A DNA stretch of 64,000 bases. It comes from Lytechinus pictus (lineage: Eukaryota; Echinodermata; Echinoidea; Temnopleuroida; Toxopneustidae). The stretch is taken from NCBI RefSeq assembly GCF_037042905.1, contig NW_026974141.1, forward strand, positions 326,001 through 390,000, in the 5' to 3' direction. Under the pieces are notes generated by a model. That model was not told the DNA's origin and searched no databases. It saw nothing but the letters and a program-made list of their open reading frames with translations. This document shows, piece by piece, positions 1 to 12,136 of this stretch. Both the position numbers and the translations under genes were made by a program. The first letter of the stretch is position 1. Every line of letters starts with the position of its first letter.

Positions 1-349
1 AATAAAAAGAATCGCATATCAAAGATAATTAAAAAATGTTAACGTATTCTGTCAAAACATCAAAATGCGTGATGATTCTTTCAGATTTTTTGCATAAAAT
101 TACACTTTCACGCAAAAGTGCGCTTGGCATCCGGCCGTACGCTATTTCTGGGTATTTTTGCAAGACTTTTAGCTGGGATGCCAAGCTTTAGCAAGCATTA
201 ACAAGTTTTGCCGTCCAAAGTATTTTTTAAAAATCGTTTTTTGCCGGTCTATTACAGGTTTTCTCAATCTTTTGCTCCGTATTACAAACATTACAAACCT
301 TTGTTTGCATTGAAGTAAACATAATCTCATCACGATTTCTCTCTGATAG

Positions 350-3300
350 ACAACCACCTCGTCGCCCATTAAATCCATAATGAACGACATGCTCTCAATA
401 CCTGACCAAGCTGACCCTGGTGTCATGTTGACGATGACGATGTTTCTGGCCCTAAGAGACTACTCCCTTCAGAGCTGTGAAGATTTGTTCAACAACCGTG
501 AACTAATGATTGACCTCCGGAAGCAAAAGTTTGACCTCGTCCTCCTTGAAATGTTCGTACCCTGCGATCCTTTGTTGGCTGAGTACCTAGAGGGTAAGTG
601 GACTTTCGAATTCACTTCAAAGGAAAAGTAAACAGAAAGTCTAAGTTTGACGAAATATATGAAATACGGTGCCCCCCCCCCCCCGGAAAAATAAAACCGA
701 AACCGACAATCATTCTATGATATAATATAATCAGTATTGTATAACTTTATAGCAAAGTTCTGTTTCTTTGATTAATTGCTGGTATTTCCATAATTCCATA
801 TAAAAGCTGTATTTCGAGGATTCTCTAACCTAGCATGCCTAGTAAAGACTTCATGTTTAGCTGATCGTCAACAATACATACCTTTGTAATACTGACAGTG
901 AACCTGTAAAACGTCTTCATTTTGAACAAAAAAATAGAAAGATAGAAAGAAAAAGAGAAGGAGAAAGAGAAAGAAAAGTCAGATTAACAATGATGATTGC
1001 CTCGTTTATACTATATTTGTAGAGATTAAATTTCGACCATAGTACAGACGGTGTAAAGCCATGACGACGAGTTTGTCAATTACTTATTTGCAATACAAGG
1101 TGGGACTCCAAGGAACATCATGTCTTCATGAAAAAAAGATTACGTTTGCCCTAGTTGTTGAGACATCTTTATAAATCCAATGTTTTTTAGTACCTTATAT
1201 TGCTATGACGGCAAGTCCCAGGTTTCCTGCATACGACGAGGACGTCTACAACATGGAGATGCCGTCATCGTATGTACCATTCGAAAGTATGGGCGACCTC
1301 ACCGATGAGATGAGTTTTGTTCAACGGGTTCAGAACTTCATTGGACGATACGTATTGTCAAAGCTTCTACAGTACCTGAATACGAGACCGTATCGGTGAG
1401 CTATGTGTGTTGCAGTCTGTCCGATTGTCTGTGAACCCGTTAGAGAATAAAAGATTTCGCTATAACTTATGTTTATATGCCCGCTCAGTCTCCAACTACT
1501 AATTCAAAAGTAATTTTACTCGTAGTTAGTTAAGCCTATTATTATTAGTCAAGTGCCTTGACCCGATACCGGATTTTGACAGTCACCAGATTTGAAGACT
1601 TGTATTGAATAAGAATTATTTCAAACTGCAAAGTAGCCGATCATATTTAAATTTGGAACTCTGGCACAAATTTCCTTCAAAATGCATATTTTATGATGTG
1701 CCACATTTGGGGGGATGGGGGTTGAGGTTAACAAAACTGCACATTTAAGGTGCTCCCAATGTGACCTTTGTAGCTTGTAAAGGTCTCAAAACCAACACTT
1801 TTGACTAAAGACATAGCTCTTGGTTAACATCGCATCTATCGCCAGTCTTGTGCCTATACCTATTATTAGCCCTACCATGTCTATCATCAAGTGTATACTT
1901 TATTTTACTCTGTTTACACAGTAAGTTACAGCTTGAGCACAACATTGACCCTACTTCCTCGATCCGGGAGATTTCTGGAAGAGCTGAACTGTGGTTGTGC
2001 CACATAGATTTCGCTCTTGAGTTTCCACATCCTACTGCTCCAAATTGGATAATGATAGCTGGTCTGGTGGCAGAAGGAGAGACCAAACCTTTACCTCAGG
2101 TGATTTTTGAAATTTTACATTTGCATTAGGCAGCCATTCATTTCGAGGAGTTTTTTTTTAGTGAAGTGAAGAAATTATGTCTCCTGGGGCCGGTTTATAG
2201 AGAGTTATAACTATTTAAACCTTGTCATTGTGACAAATACCATGGTAAGAAGGATCAACAGACAATAATATTCAAGATATCAATATCTGAACTTACAGTA
2301 CTGAGAACTTACAATAATTGCGACTCTATTAATATGAATAGGGCCAATGGTCATTTGTCATGTTTGTTGGATTGGAAAATTATAGCAAATGATGCCTCGA
2401 TCAGACCGAGTGCATGAAGCTTCTTGCTCGGAGGAGCACCCTGAGGGGCGATACATCAAAACTTTCGTTCGAGAAGTTGTCAGATCTGACAACTTTCCTT
2501 GAATTTGATTGGCTGAGAAGCACAATTACTTTGGTAAGTGTCTTGTCTGATAAAACGTTCGAAAGTCCTCTCATGAAACGCGCCCCTGAACCACACTGAA
2601 CATGCTGAACGAGTTCTGGGCCATCATGTTAATGAGCTTTCTCTGAGTTTGAAGTCGCTGTACAACTCAGAGAGCTGTACAACTTTAGGGACGGACCCCT
2701 AATTTGGCACCCTAAGTATCGTAATCAGTGAAAAAGGGTTCTTAATTCTTACATATAAACTGTGTCGATGGCCCACCACAATTTCCATCTGGCTATGATC
2801 ATGATGACGCAGTCATTTTAAACGAGACGCATGATGCTTTAAATATGAAAGTTCCAATAAGTGAATCTATTTTACTGCTAGTTCGGCATAAAGCTATCAA
2901 TGTTGAAATCAAAAATATTACTTGAAATCCAAATCTATACAACGTATTTTCGTCGTCTTTCTGGACGCGGATGCGTAGCGCCAGCTTAAAGGTCAAGTCC
3001 ACCTCAGATAATTATTAAAAATGAATAAATAAAGAAGAATCAGACAAGCATAACGCTAAAAATTTCATCAAAATCGGATGTAAAATAAGAAAGTTATGAC
3101 ATTTTAAAGTTTCGCTTATTTTTTCACAAAATAGTTTTATTTAGTCACATGCAAATGAGTGAATCGATATTTATGATGTCCCTCACTCACTTTTATTTTT
3201 TTTTATTATTGTTTGAATTATACAATATTTCAACTTTTACAGATTTAACAACAAGGAAAAACTTGGCTGAACCATAAAAATGTTAAATAATGGTAATTCC

Positions 3301-6300
3301 ACATTTTCAGGGAGAAATTAAACTTTTTTTCACAGGACAATGGGGAGAAAATTAGAATATTCATATAATAAAATACAAAATAAATATGAGCTAGTGATGT
3401 CATCAGTTCCCTCATTTGCACACCGACCGGGATGTGCATATAACTGTTTTGTGAAATAAAGCGAAAGTTTAAAATGTCATAAGTAAACTTTCTTATTTTA
3501 CATCCGATTTTGATGAAATTTTCTTTCAAATAAACTTTTTGTTTGGGTGGACTTGTCCTTTAATAAGATCTTGAATTAGCTAAAATATTTCCTGGTTTCC
3601 GATGTAACGGGACCGATGAACATGAGAATCGTGAAGTTTATGTCGATGTATATTTTCATCATTTCATTTCTTATGTATAGGAATTGGAATCGTTTGTCCA
3701 AGGATCGGGAGAATACGGTGTCATTGTATTTAGCTTGGTAAGACGCCCTCTTTCGACAAGTTGATTCTATATTTTAATGTCCACAAAAATGCTCTTCATC
3801 TAAAGGTTTGTTTTGTTCATTCAGTGCCTTCAAAGTTAAATGTATCATTTTAGGGTATCGTTCTTATTAGTTTGAAGTTTACACGAAGAATCCACTGGAA
3901 GGGATAAAACGAAAGGAAAATTAAGTCTTTTCACTTTTGTTCTTGTTCTACTTTATTGTTTTAGTTCTTGTTAGTCCTGCACGTTTTCGTTCTTCTAATT
4001 CCCTTTTCTTTACAACTTTTTTTTTCTTTTTTCCATGTATTCTCTAATCTTTTCTGCTCCTTTGACGTTGCAGGGATCAACCGATGTAAATCTATTAAAT
4101 GAGCGCATGAACGAAGACTTCGCGAAGGTTTTCAGTGAATTGCCGCAGAGGGTGCTATGGAAATATGTTGGCCCTCCTCTACATAACCTTGGTAACAACA
4201 CTCACCTGATGTCATGGTTACCACAGCGTGACCTCCTTGGTAAATCTCTATTTTACTTTCTGCAGATAAATAAATAAAATTGTTTTAATTTGCGAGATTG
4301 ATTCTGATCTCTCCCATTAGTCAAAACTATTAGCATATACTATTATTATACTATACATGTACTTTGTTACGACGAAATGAGATGATATACCAAATTCTTT
4401 CATAGTTGACCAAGAAAATTCCGACAACTCCTTTCATAAAACGCTCCTTTTTTGAAGAAGAGTTTTATTTTAATTTACAGGATATTTTTGTAAAGTTTCA
4501 TACACCAAACACAAATTTTCTGTGATTTTACACAATGCATGACAGCTTACACAAACCAGTAAGATTACATGAATGATGTGAAAGTTTCTAACCGTGTAAC
4601 CCACAAATAAACGCTAAGGAAATTACAGAATTTATTGATTTTTCTCACATATAGCTCATCCCAAAACGAAACTTCTGATATACCATGGAGGTCTCGCGGG
4701 AGTCTACGAGGCAATGCACTTCAAGAAGCCCATGGTTCTTATTCCACTCTTTGCTGATCAGCCCTCCGTAGCGGCCCGTATCGCAAAGAAGAAGATGGGT
4801 GCTGTCCTTAAAAAGTCAACACTCTCCGCTGACGTCATCAAATCAACTATTAACCAAGTACTGACAGACCCAAGGTGGGCTTTCCATGGTTTTAAGCCTG
4901 TGGTGTTAAATATGACACCAGTGTTGTTCCTAGAGGACCATACCCTGAGGTGTTAGAAATACACCATAGAGATCGAACATACACAGCAAAAACTGTGGTG
5001 TTAACCGGTGTACATAGAGGACCACATCAGTTATTCTACATCGGTGTTAAAATTTACAGTGTTACTTTAGCACCTATATGTGTTATTACAACACATTTGG
5101 TTGTTACATTCACACTCTTTGGTGTTATGTTCAATCTTTAGGGTGTCATTTTAACACCTCAGAGTGTGGTCCTCTACTAACACCAACTGGTGTCAGTTTT
5201 TACATCACAGTTTTTACAGGAAACACCATCGACACCAACATTACCAAATAGTATTCAAGTAACAACCAAAGGTGTTGAACTAACACCCAAAATGTAACAC
5301 CGGACAAAGTAGTGGTGTGGTCTTCTAAGTACACCAAACAACACCAGACTCTCTGCAGGACTGTTTTCATAATATTTCAAATTGTTGTTAAATGAATTCT
5401 GTTATTTTAAAGATCGAGTCGACTATTCATGACATGGAGTTGATTTCAGCAATATCAGGCAAGCATGACAAAAAATTCTGCGGAAAAGTTTTGTATGTTT
5501 CGCTTAATATTAGGTAAAAGGGGAATTCACATTCTGCTCAGTATGCAAATATAGGTATAGCCGATAATACCACACACTCATTTATTTATGACAATATCGG
5601 AATCCTCATTTGCATATTTCAGTCGTGATGGGCATATATAACTTCTGCGAAAATTAGCAAAAAGATTGTACATGGTGTTTTTATGATATATTCAGTGTTA
5701 TGCATTTTTACTTCTCCCTATTTATTTAAATCAAATTCTTTTTGTTGAGATGGATTTGACTTTTATATGATGTGTTTATAAGATATTGATATTAGCGGAC
5801 TTTAAATGAAAAGTATATTTCTCGTTATGTAATCTATAGTATATTTCTTGTTTGATCATGGCTAATTGAAAATAGTAATATTTGTTGTTAAAATATATTT
5901 GGCATCGCCATCGTCCTGTCACATCAATTTCGCTGTCGCAAACGAATACTAGCGACTTCCATAAAGCATGTAACATTCTCTCATTAATGAGTAAAAGTCA
6001 TTTTCATGATTTCGATATGAATACAATTATTGCTTTATCAGTTATCAAGCCAACGTTGAGAAGTATGGATCCATCAGCAAAGACACGATAGTCAGCCCGC
6101 TGGAGACAGCTATGTTTTGGATCGAACATATCGTCAAATTTGGCGGCTCACATCTTAAATCTAGAGCTGGAGAGATGAACTTCGTCGCCCTAAACTCGCT
6201 GGATGTCATCGCCTTTCTCCTCGTCATCGTCCTACTCGGGCTTTATATCGACTACCTTATCTTGCGAGCCTGTTACCGATGTATTACCAGAGGGAAAACT

Positions 6301-6324
6301 ACGGCGAAACCAAAATCGGACTAA
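350..6324 (+). CDS. UDP-glycosyltransferase gene 1 (5' end outside window)
   Basis: Membrane UGT that would transfer a sugar from a UDP-sugar to small lipophilic acceptors, usually in the ER lumen. Exons seen: about 350-593, 1191-1395, 1922-2099, 3681-3737, 4074-4239, 4655-4874 and 6042-6324, all with AG/GT borders and phases identical to the paralogue at 12,137-18,914. The last exons encode the C-terminal donor-binding half: WLPQ.DLLG, then HPKTKLLIYHGGLAGVYEA and PLFADQ, which is the UGT signature but with Y where the family normally has T or S. A hydrophobic anchor (VIAFLLVIVLLGLYI) and a short basic tail follow, ending in TAA. The signal-peptide exon is not in the window. The 5' edge of the first visible exon is uncertain: a paralogue-like acceptor lies at 257/258, but that frame is broken (TGA TAG at 344-349), so I start it just after the stops. 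Family assignment is firm; function of this copy is not. Confidence 0.82.
2441..2588. repeat. Hairpin MITE in UGT gene 1 intron
   Basis: About 148 bp with inverted ends (CTGAGGGGCG on the left, CGCCCCTGAA on the right) and further complementary blocks inside (ACTTTCG / CGAAAGT). It contains a perfect 22-bp palindrome at 2474-2495. No coding capacity. Confidence 0.55.
2990..3559. mobile_element. TTAA-flanked palindromic MITE, copy 1
   Basis: A 570-bp non-coding element flanked by TTAA on both sides (2986-2989 and 3560-3563). Ends are AGGTCAAGTCCACC and its complement. The arms continue as long inverted repeats, including AAAATCGGATGTAAAATAAG-type blocks and a GTTATATGC/GCATATAAC pair. Three related copies lie in this window. 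TTAA duplications are typical of piggyBac- and Kolobok-type transposons; which one mobilised this is unknown. It lies in the intron between UGT exons 2099 and 3681. Confidence 0.85.
4440..4610. repeat. Diverged copy of TA-flanked MITE
   Basis: Resembles the interior of the element at 39,964-40,264: TTCATACACCAAA, TTTTCTGTGATTTTACA and CCAGTAAGATTAC occur in the same order. The terminal repeats are not clear. It lies in a UGT gene 1 intron. Confidence 0.45.
4890..5355. repeat. GGTGTTA/TAACACC-rich palindromic repeat
   Basis: Some 460 bp with many copies of GGTGTTA, GGTGT and their complements (TAACACC, ACACC) in both orientations, plus ACAGCAAAAACTGTGGTG near 4983. Each motif can pair with several others. 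Starts just inside the intron after the UGT signature exon. No reading frame of note. Confidence 0.6.
5480..5680. repeat. Possible decayed TTAA-MITE fragment
   Basis: Contains TTTCGCTTAAT, TATGCAAAT and GCATATATAACTT.TGCGAAAATTAG in the arrangement of the inner arms of the TTAA-flanked element. The ends are lost. Weak call. Confidence 0.3.
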
Positions 6325-6811
6325 ATGTTCTGAAATCCTATCAATAAGAGTTCATTTGTTTTAACTTTCTAAACTAAAGAAAAAAGAGCAATCTTTTACT
6401 CATTTTTAAATCATTAAATTTATAATGAATTTAGAACATCAGATTTTTTCAAACTATTCACTCAATTACAAGTGAAAGTCATTCTTAATCGAGTGAAATT
6501 CATTCAATACCTCCGAATAATTAATTATTTACTGGATGAAGTGCAAACAGAGGACTAACCTCAAATTGGGTTAAATTCTAATTCATTATATCACACTACT
6601 TTCCAACATACTTTGTAAATGTTTGCCTTGTTCATAATGTAAGCATAGTATAAAACATTTTTTAATAGGTATACACATGGAGTCATTGACCATTTGAAAT
6701 GTAAAATAATAGTCGAATGAGGCCGAGAAAGAGACCAACACTTTTATTACGAAATAAACGTTTGCAGTGGAAGATGTTTTCTCTCAAAACAGTGAGGCAA
6801 AGTGAAAAAAT

Positions 6812-6990
6812 GTTCAATTCAAAGAAACATTTATTTTCTTCAATTTCACAAATTTCTACACTTTTCGTAAACATAAATTCATACAAATATCAGTTTGTCA
6901 AGAAGAATATATATGTTATGTTTATAGGCGTGTACCCTAAAAGCAAATGCTTGTGGTGGGATACGCCTATTATACAGTAAACAATACAAA
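6812..6990 (-). mobile_element. CR1/L2-like LINE, 3' end fragment
   Basis: Read on the minus strand this matches the 3' UTR of the element whose ORF is at 29,411-32,638: the stem AGGCGTATCCC, a CACAAGC loop side, TTTTAGGGTACACGCCT, then AAATAAATGTTTCTTTGAATTG at the end. It is a short 5'-truncated copy ending in the same TTGAATTGAA-type tail. The stem-loop is at 6924-6970. Confidence 0.72.
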
Positions 6991-7127
6991 GAAAATATAA
7001 CAGCCAAATAATGTTTAGACATTTGTGAATTTTATTGTGAAATAAAATGTAATTTTTTATACAAGAGGAATCATAAGTAGTCTCAATTTTGTTTTTCTTA
7101 CGCATCACCTTACATGAGAATCCGTAC

Positions 7128-7428
7128 CACTAGCGTACCTACGGAGGGGGCAGGGGGGGCACTCTGCCCCCCCCCCCCCTGACGAGTCACCAGCAATGCA
7201 AAAGACGTATCTTTGCCCCACCTGACGGGCTTGAAAAACCTTTTTTGCCCCCCCTGACGAGCTTTTTTTTTTTTTTTTTTTGCTTGTCAATTTTTTTTCT
7301 GGTGCGGAATCCTTTATTTGTGATCGAAGACCTTTTTTTTTTTTTTTTTTTTTTTTTTTGGCTTGTCAAATTTTTTGGCGGACGGTTTTGCCCCCCCCCC
7401 CCTGTGGAAAATCCTAGGTACGCCACTG
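7128..7428. mobile_element. hAT-like MITE with 8-bp target duplication
   Basis: A 301-bp element with ends CACTAGCGTACCTACGG and CCTAGGTACGCCACTG, flanked by the perfect duplication ATCCGTAC (7120-7127 and 7429-7436). The interior is poly-G/C and poly-T tracts with repeated CCCCTGACGAG blocks. An 8-bp duplication is typical of hAT transposons. Confidence 0.78.
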
Positions 7429-7755
7429 ATCCGTACCATACAAAATTATATACATTGGACCGTACATATATAATATTAGGCCTACTTAATCTATATTTTA
7501 CAGAAAACTGCAATTTGTTTTGTCAAAGTTGGATGATATAAACTTTATCAGTTTACATTATATCAAAAGAAATTTTTTTAATATAACGTGCGGATAGGGT
7601 TTAAAAATGTTAGGTTTTGGCTGCTGGATAACGTGTAATGCCACTGACCGGAATTTTTCTATCCACAAAAGAAACTCGAAGTTGCTTCCCAAATTCAAAT
7701 GTCGTATTTAAGATATCAATATGTAAGTATTGTTTTGCAGGTACCAAAATGGGTA

Positions 7756-7930
7756 AGATAATAATAGTGATAATAATATTAATAATAATAGTAATAATAA
7801 GAATATCCAACATTTATGTGGCGCTTGATACAAATGTTCTATTATCCCGGGTTTAGCACGGCTACCCTGATCGGACGCTCGAACCGGGTACCCATTTACT
7901 ACACCTGGGTGGAAAGTGGGAAAGTGTTTT
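7756..7930 (-). repeat. tRNA-derived SINE, 3' part
   Basis: On the minus strand: AGGTGTAGTAAATGGGTACCCGGT, then a body ending in GCGCC and an (ATT)n tail. This matches the body of the SINEs at 43,461 and 52,679. The tRNA-like head is missing. Confidence 0.6.
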
Positions 7931-7984
7931 GATTTGAAAGAACTATTAACAAGTAATCAGTCATTTCTTTGTCCATGTTCCTCT

Positions 7985-8105
7985 TAATGCGACTAACAGC
8001 TCGGCTAAAGCCGGGGTAATAATAATAGCAGGGCCCGCTAGGAGAACAGTTTCGGAACTGAAGTGGCTACCCTGGGTAAATATACATATTTTATTATCAT
8101 TATTA
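7985..8105 (+). repeat. SINE 3' fragment
   Basis: CAGCTCGGCTAAAGCCGGGG followed by TAATAATAATAGCAG and a TTATTATCATTATT end. The same block occurs in the SINE body at 52,860-52,890. Head absent. Confidence 0.5.
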
Positions 8106-9612
8106 ACCGTTTGGGGGGGATTTCATGGCATCCACAATATACAGCATACAAACTCTATGTATGTATTGGCTTATAGCCCCAGTTGTCGAGATAAATTGAG
8201 AGTATAAACTTGACAGAAAGTCTCACGCTGTAAAACTGACAGCACCAAGTATTAGAAAAGACGTGTAAAAATGTAATGCGACATGAATCTCCCATATGGT
8301 TGGACAATTTTTGCTACCTCATTTGATATGATATACTGTTAATTGTTGTTTCTTATTCATGTTAGTGCATTTAGTCCTCAAATGATTGTCATTTTTTCTT
8401 CCAACCCGCCCCACAATCCCATCTCAAATTTGCTAGCTCTATTGTTTGTTATACAAGCATCGTTCCTTATGGAGTCTGGACAACGCCTGTAATGGTATAG
8501 TAAATGTAATTCGTAATTGTAGATATACTGATATATTAAATACTTTAATTTTCAATGGCCATTCTTTGTAAGATTTACGCGAATAAAACAAATTTCCTTC
8601 TATAACATTGTATGATGTCATAATCTGTCGATAAATCGTCTGAACATGCCCTGTCAAGGTTATGTTTTATAGTTTAGTAACAATAAACATACTGGCACCG
8701 AAAACAAGTGCATAAGGAGCAAACAGACTAAACCTATAAATTATTTTAATTCTGGACGAATAATGAATTTAGGCTTATACTAACAGCACCAAGATGAGTA
8801 TGATTGTGGATTCAAAGAACGCATGCGATACGCTTTTGCAGATAGTATATCATTGTCATACATAGAAGTATTGAAAATATGATATGAATGGAATCATCCA
8901 AGTATAAATTGAATAGACGTCATATGGTCACTCATGCCGTACTACTAAATAAAATACATTGCTGCACATCGTGTAATTGGCGTACGTCAAGGATACCTCG
9001 CTTCACCCATTTTCTTCGAGGTGAGGAAAAATATATGGGCGTCTTTGAAGATCATTTTGGAATAGTGACTTTCTACAGAAATCATATTGTTTTTTTTTAC
9101 CCAGATGTACTCCCTTTCATGGTCAACATAATAGCAGCAATTTCTTATAAGGTCTTTCAAGTAATGAAAAGTATGATATCATTTGCGTCGTAGGTATATT
9201 GATTGAATTTCTATAGATTTGCCACACAACTTCTTGGCCCTAATCTGGCAAAAGGGTCTATATGCAAATTCGCCCTCGAAACATTTTCTGAGAAAATCAG
9301 CTTTGAAGTTTGAGCATTATGACATAAAGTGCTGTGATGGAATCAAGATATAAAATAGTTATGATGTATTATGGATTTGTTAAATAAAGTAAGTCACTTT
9401 GTTTTGATGTAAGGAATTAAAAGATGTATGGACCTGAATTTATTGAGTTGATAAATATAAATAAATATATATACATTCCGCGTGTTGGACACAGAAAAGG
9501 TAAAAGAGACAAAGACATGAAAGAGGTAATGCATTATAGTTCCAACAAAGTTTATTTTCAAGTATCCTCAAAATCTTCGACGCAAACCTCACGTCTTTGT
9601 CAGGGAAACAAC
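8106..9612. other. Intergenic, nothing recognised
   Basis: AT-rich spacer between the two UGT genes. A 101-codon open frame at 8888-9193 shows no recognisable family, no codon signature and no flanking splice logic, so I do not call it. Confidence 0.4.
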
Positions 9613-9670
9613 GCTTACACGCACACACACCCTCACACACACACACCCCCTCTCACACACCCATACATAC

Positions 9671-9711
<41 letters not shown>

Positions 9712-9725
9712 TTTATATATATATT
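9613..9725. repeat. (CA)n/(TA)n microsatellite
   Basis: A CACACA-rich tract runs into an (AT)n tract. Confidence 0.9.
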
Positions 9726-9819
9726 GAACATAGTGTTATTAAAGCAGTCAAATCAAAGAATGGCGAAGGAGCCCTAGCTATTACCCCATTTGTTTTTTTA
9801 CTTTCTAAACTAAAGAAAA

Positions 9820-9905
9820 AAAATGAGTGAGTTCAAATCCCACCTCTGCCATTATCTCCACTTTACCAAAAAGGCCCTAGAGTAATTTCTGTCGTATATA
9901 ACGGT
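9820..9905 (+). repeat. Possible SINE piece with B-box-like sequence
   Basis: GAGTTCAAATCCCACC fits a tRNA B box and is followed by CTCTGCCATTATCTCC. No A box or complete head is evident. Confidence 0.3.
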
Positions 9906-10577
9906 CACTCACTATTACTGATTAACCTTGACGTAAAAACTGTTTCATATGTATTGGTTATATACCAGCTTGGCGTTGATGCAGAAGAATGCTGCTTTGC
10001 CGAGTTCCTGCAGGAGTTACCTCAACACAAACAACTGTACGTCTGATCAAAAGTAGATATGAAACACTTCCTTTGCAACTGATTTTCTTTTCTTCTAAGG
10101 ATCAGCATTGCAAAGTGTTTATAAATAAAAATGCACATGTATATAGGCGATTAAGCATGATAAGTTATATCATTATCTATTAAAAAAGGAAAACAGGATA
10201 CCATTATAATAGAGTATGCATTATAAGGTTTTCTCTGCAATTAATTTTGAAAAGCCAGGAGACGTTAACTGTTTTCCTCCGATTTTTTAAATTGTAATCA
10301 TGATCGTTGAAGATTGATATTAAATAATCATGGCCCTGGCAAGTGGGGGTGCTGATTTTCACAGGATACTATATTTTAATTGAACAATGTGTATTGTCGT
10401 TTTAAAGGGGAATCAAACCCAAATAAAAAGCTGGGTTCAGAGGAAATATAGAATTCAGACAAGTAGATAGCTGAAAGTTTCAACAATATCGGACAAACAA
10501 TAAGAAGATTAGTTGTAAGATTTGGTAACCCCAAAGGAGACTTCAGATTGGCCGCATTAATGAAAACATAGTACAGG

Positions 10578-10720
10578 GGCCCGTTGCAGAAAGAGTTGCA
10601 ATCAATCGCAACTCCAAAAATCAAGCGCAACTTGATTTTCAACCAATCAACAGCGCGCATTTTTGACTTGCGATTGATTTTTTGACTTGCGTTTAAACGC
10701 AACTCTTTGTAAGACGGGCC
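10578..10720. repeat. Hairpin MITE (GGCCCGTTGCAG ends)
   Basis: A 143-bp inverted-repeat element: GGCCCGTTGCAGAAAGAG on the left pairs with CTCTTTGTAAGACGGGCC on the right, and internal TTGCAATCAATCGCAA pairs with TTGCGATTGA. It could fold almost end to end. Its style resembles the split element at 61,662-62,921. Confidence 0.65.
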
Positions 10721-11158
10721 ACTGATCTGTAAACTATCTGATCTGGATCTGGATTGTATACGGATCAGTGAAAGCAACGAGTATATTCACATACATAAAA
10801 TGACTAAAATTTCATTTTTTTTTTCTCTCAAAAGTTTTAGTTCAGATTATATTTCTCTTTCATGAGGAGAGGACATAGAACAATATGCTACCTTGAATAC
10901 TGTTTTATTACTACCCCAAAGGAATATGTACAAATCCCTGATAATTAAGTACACATTCTATAAAATCTGCATTGTCTGAAGGATCTCAATTTTAGAATAG
11001 CCATTTATTATTCCTTGTCAGATTTCTTCCAGAATTTCACCATTCTATATTACCTATATGTCATCTCCTCTCTCACACAACATTTTATGACCAAAGTTGG
11101 ATTTCTCGTTAAGTATTCCCGTCGTGTAAAAAAATGTAGTCTTGGTCCAAGTCCCTGT

Positions 11159-11254
11159 CCACGGAGGATTATTCTATTATTCTGTTGGGGGTGTTGAGCA
11201 TTGTCACAGCAACCCCCCCCCCCCCCCCCAGTAACAATATATAATCCTCCGTGG
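11159..11254. repeat. Short hairpin element
   Basis: A 96-bp inverted repeat: CCACGGAGGATTAT at the left and ATAATCCTCCGTGG at the right, with TGTTGGGGG opposite a C tract inside. Confidence 0.65.
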
Positions 11255-12136
11255 CCAGGTCTACTGTATGCCTATAGGTCTACCTTTATTCTAAAAAGGT
11301 GGAATCCCAACGTAGATATTTAAAACTTAACCAAACATTAATTGGTGGGGGCTACAGCATGTACAGTGTGCTTAGTGCGGACGAGTTCTGGGGGCACGTT
11401 TTGGGTTTTTTGTTTGTTTTTCTTTTTACATAGAGAAGAGTACTATCTTGGTAAGTTTGTCAGTTATTGTAATCATTCAATTTCGTAACCGATATAGCCG
11501 ATAGAAATATTTAAAAAAATGTCACCATGATGACCATTAGTGTAAGTCTTTATAAAACCAGCCCCTGTTTACGATCGAGCAAGTAAAAAAAAGGAATAAA
11601 TAAAGGGGGATTCCATTCCATTTTATTTCATTCATTTTTGTTTCATATATTCAGATATTCATTCTCATGCTCAAGTAAAATAATTTACATTTGCATAGAA
11701 ATAATATTCTGGCTGTTGTTTGTCGTGCTCTTAGAAATGGATGGTGCAGTACTTACCTGCATGGTAAGCATAATCGCTCAGATAATCGAAGGTATATGAT
11801 GCCAATAGTGCTGTTGGAAAGAACTTTACTATGAAATGAAATGAATAAGGAGGGGGCATGGGATTCCGTCCCCTTCACCGTAACAGTATACGCTAATATT
11901 CACAGCTAACAGATACCACGTCATATCTTTCTCAAATATTTGCATGTGTTATCATTCATTCATTGGTGTTATGAAATTGAACTTTGTCGTGTGGCTATTC
12001 ATACACTTGAAGACTTACAGCTTAATCACAACGTGAGTTGATTTCAATATTCTTCAAGGTGAGTGAGGGCTTAGCTTCTGTAAGAGACATGGTGCATCCG
12101 GTGTATTAGGGTATGTACGTATTCTAAGCTTCCAAA
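11255..12136. other. Region upstream of UGT gene 2
   Basis: Would contain the promoter and 5' UTR of UGT gene 2. I see no convincing TATA box at a defined distance. No other gene recognised. Confidence 0.35.

Noticed and set aside
7187..7541. Overlapping 108- and 98-codon frames on opposite strands
   Set aside because: Homopolymer-rich MITE interior; poly-K and poly-F artefacts.
8888..9193. 101-codon plus-strand frame
   Set aside because: No recognisable domain, and composition is like the surrounding intergenic DNA.
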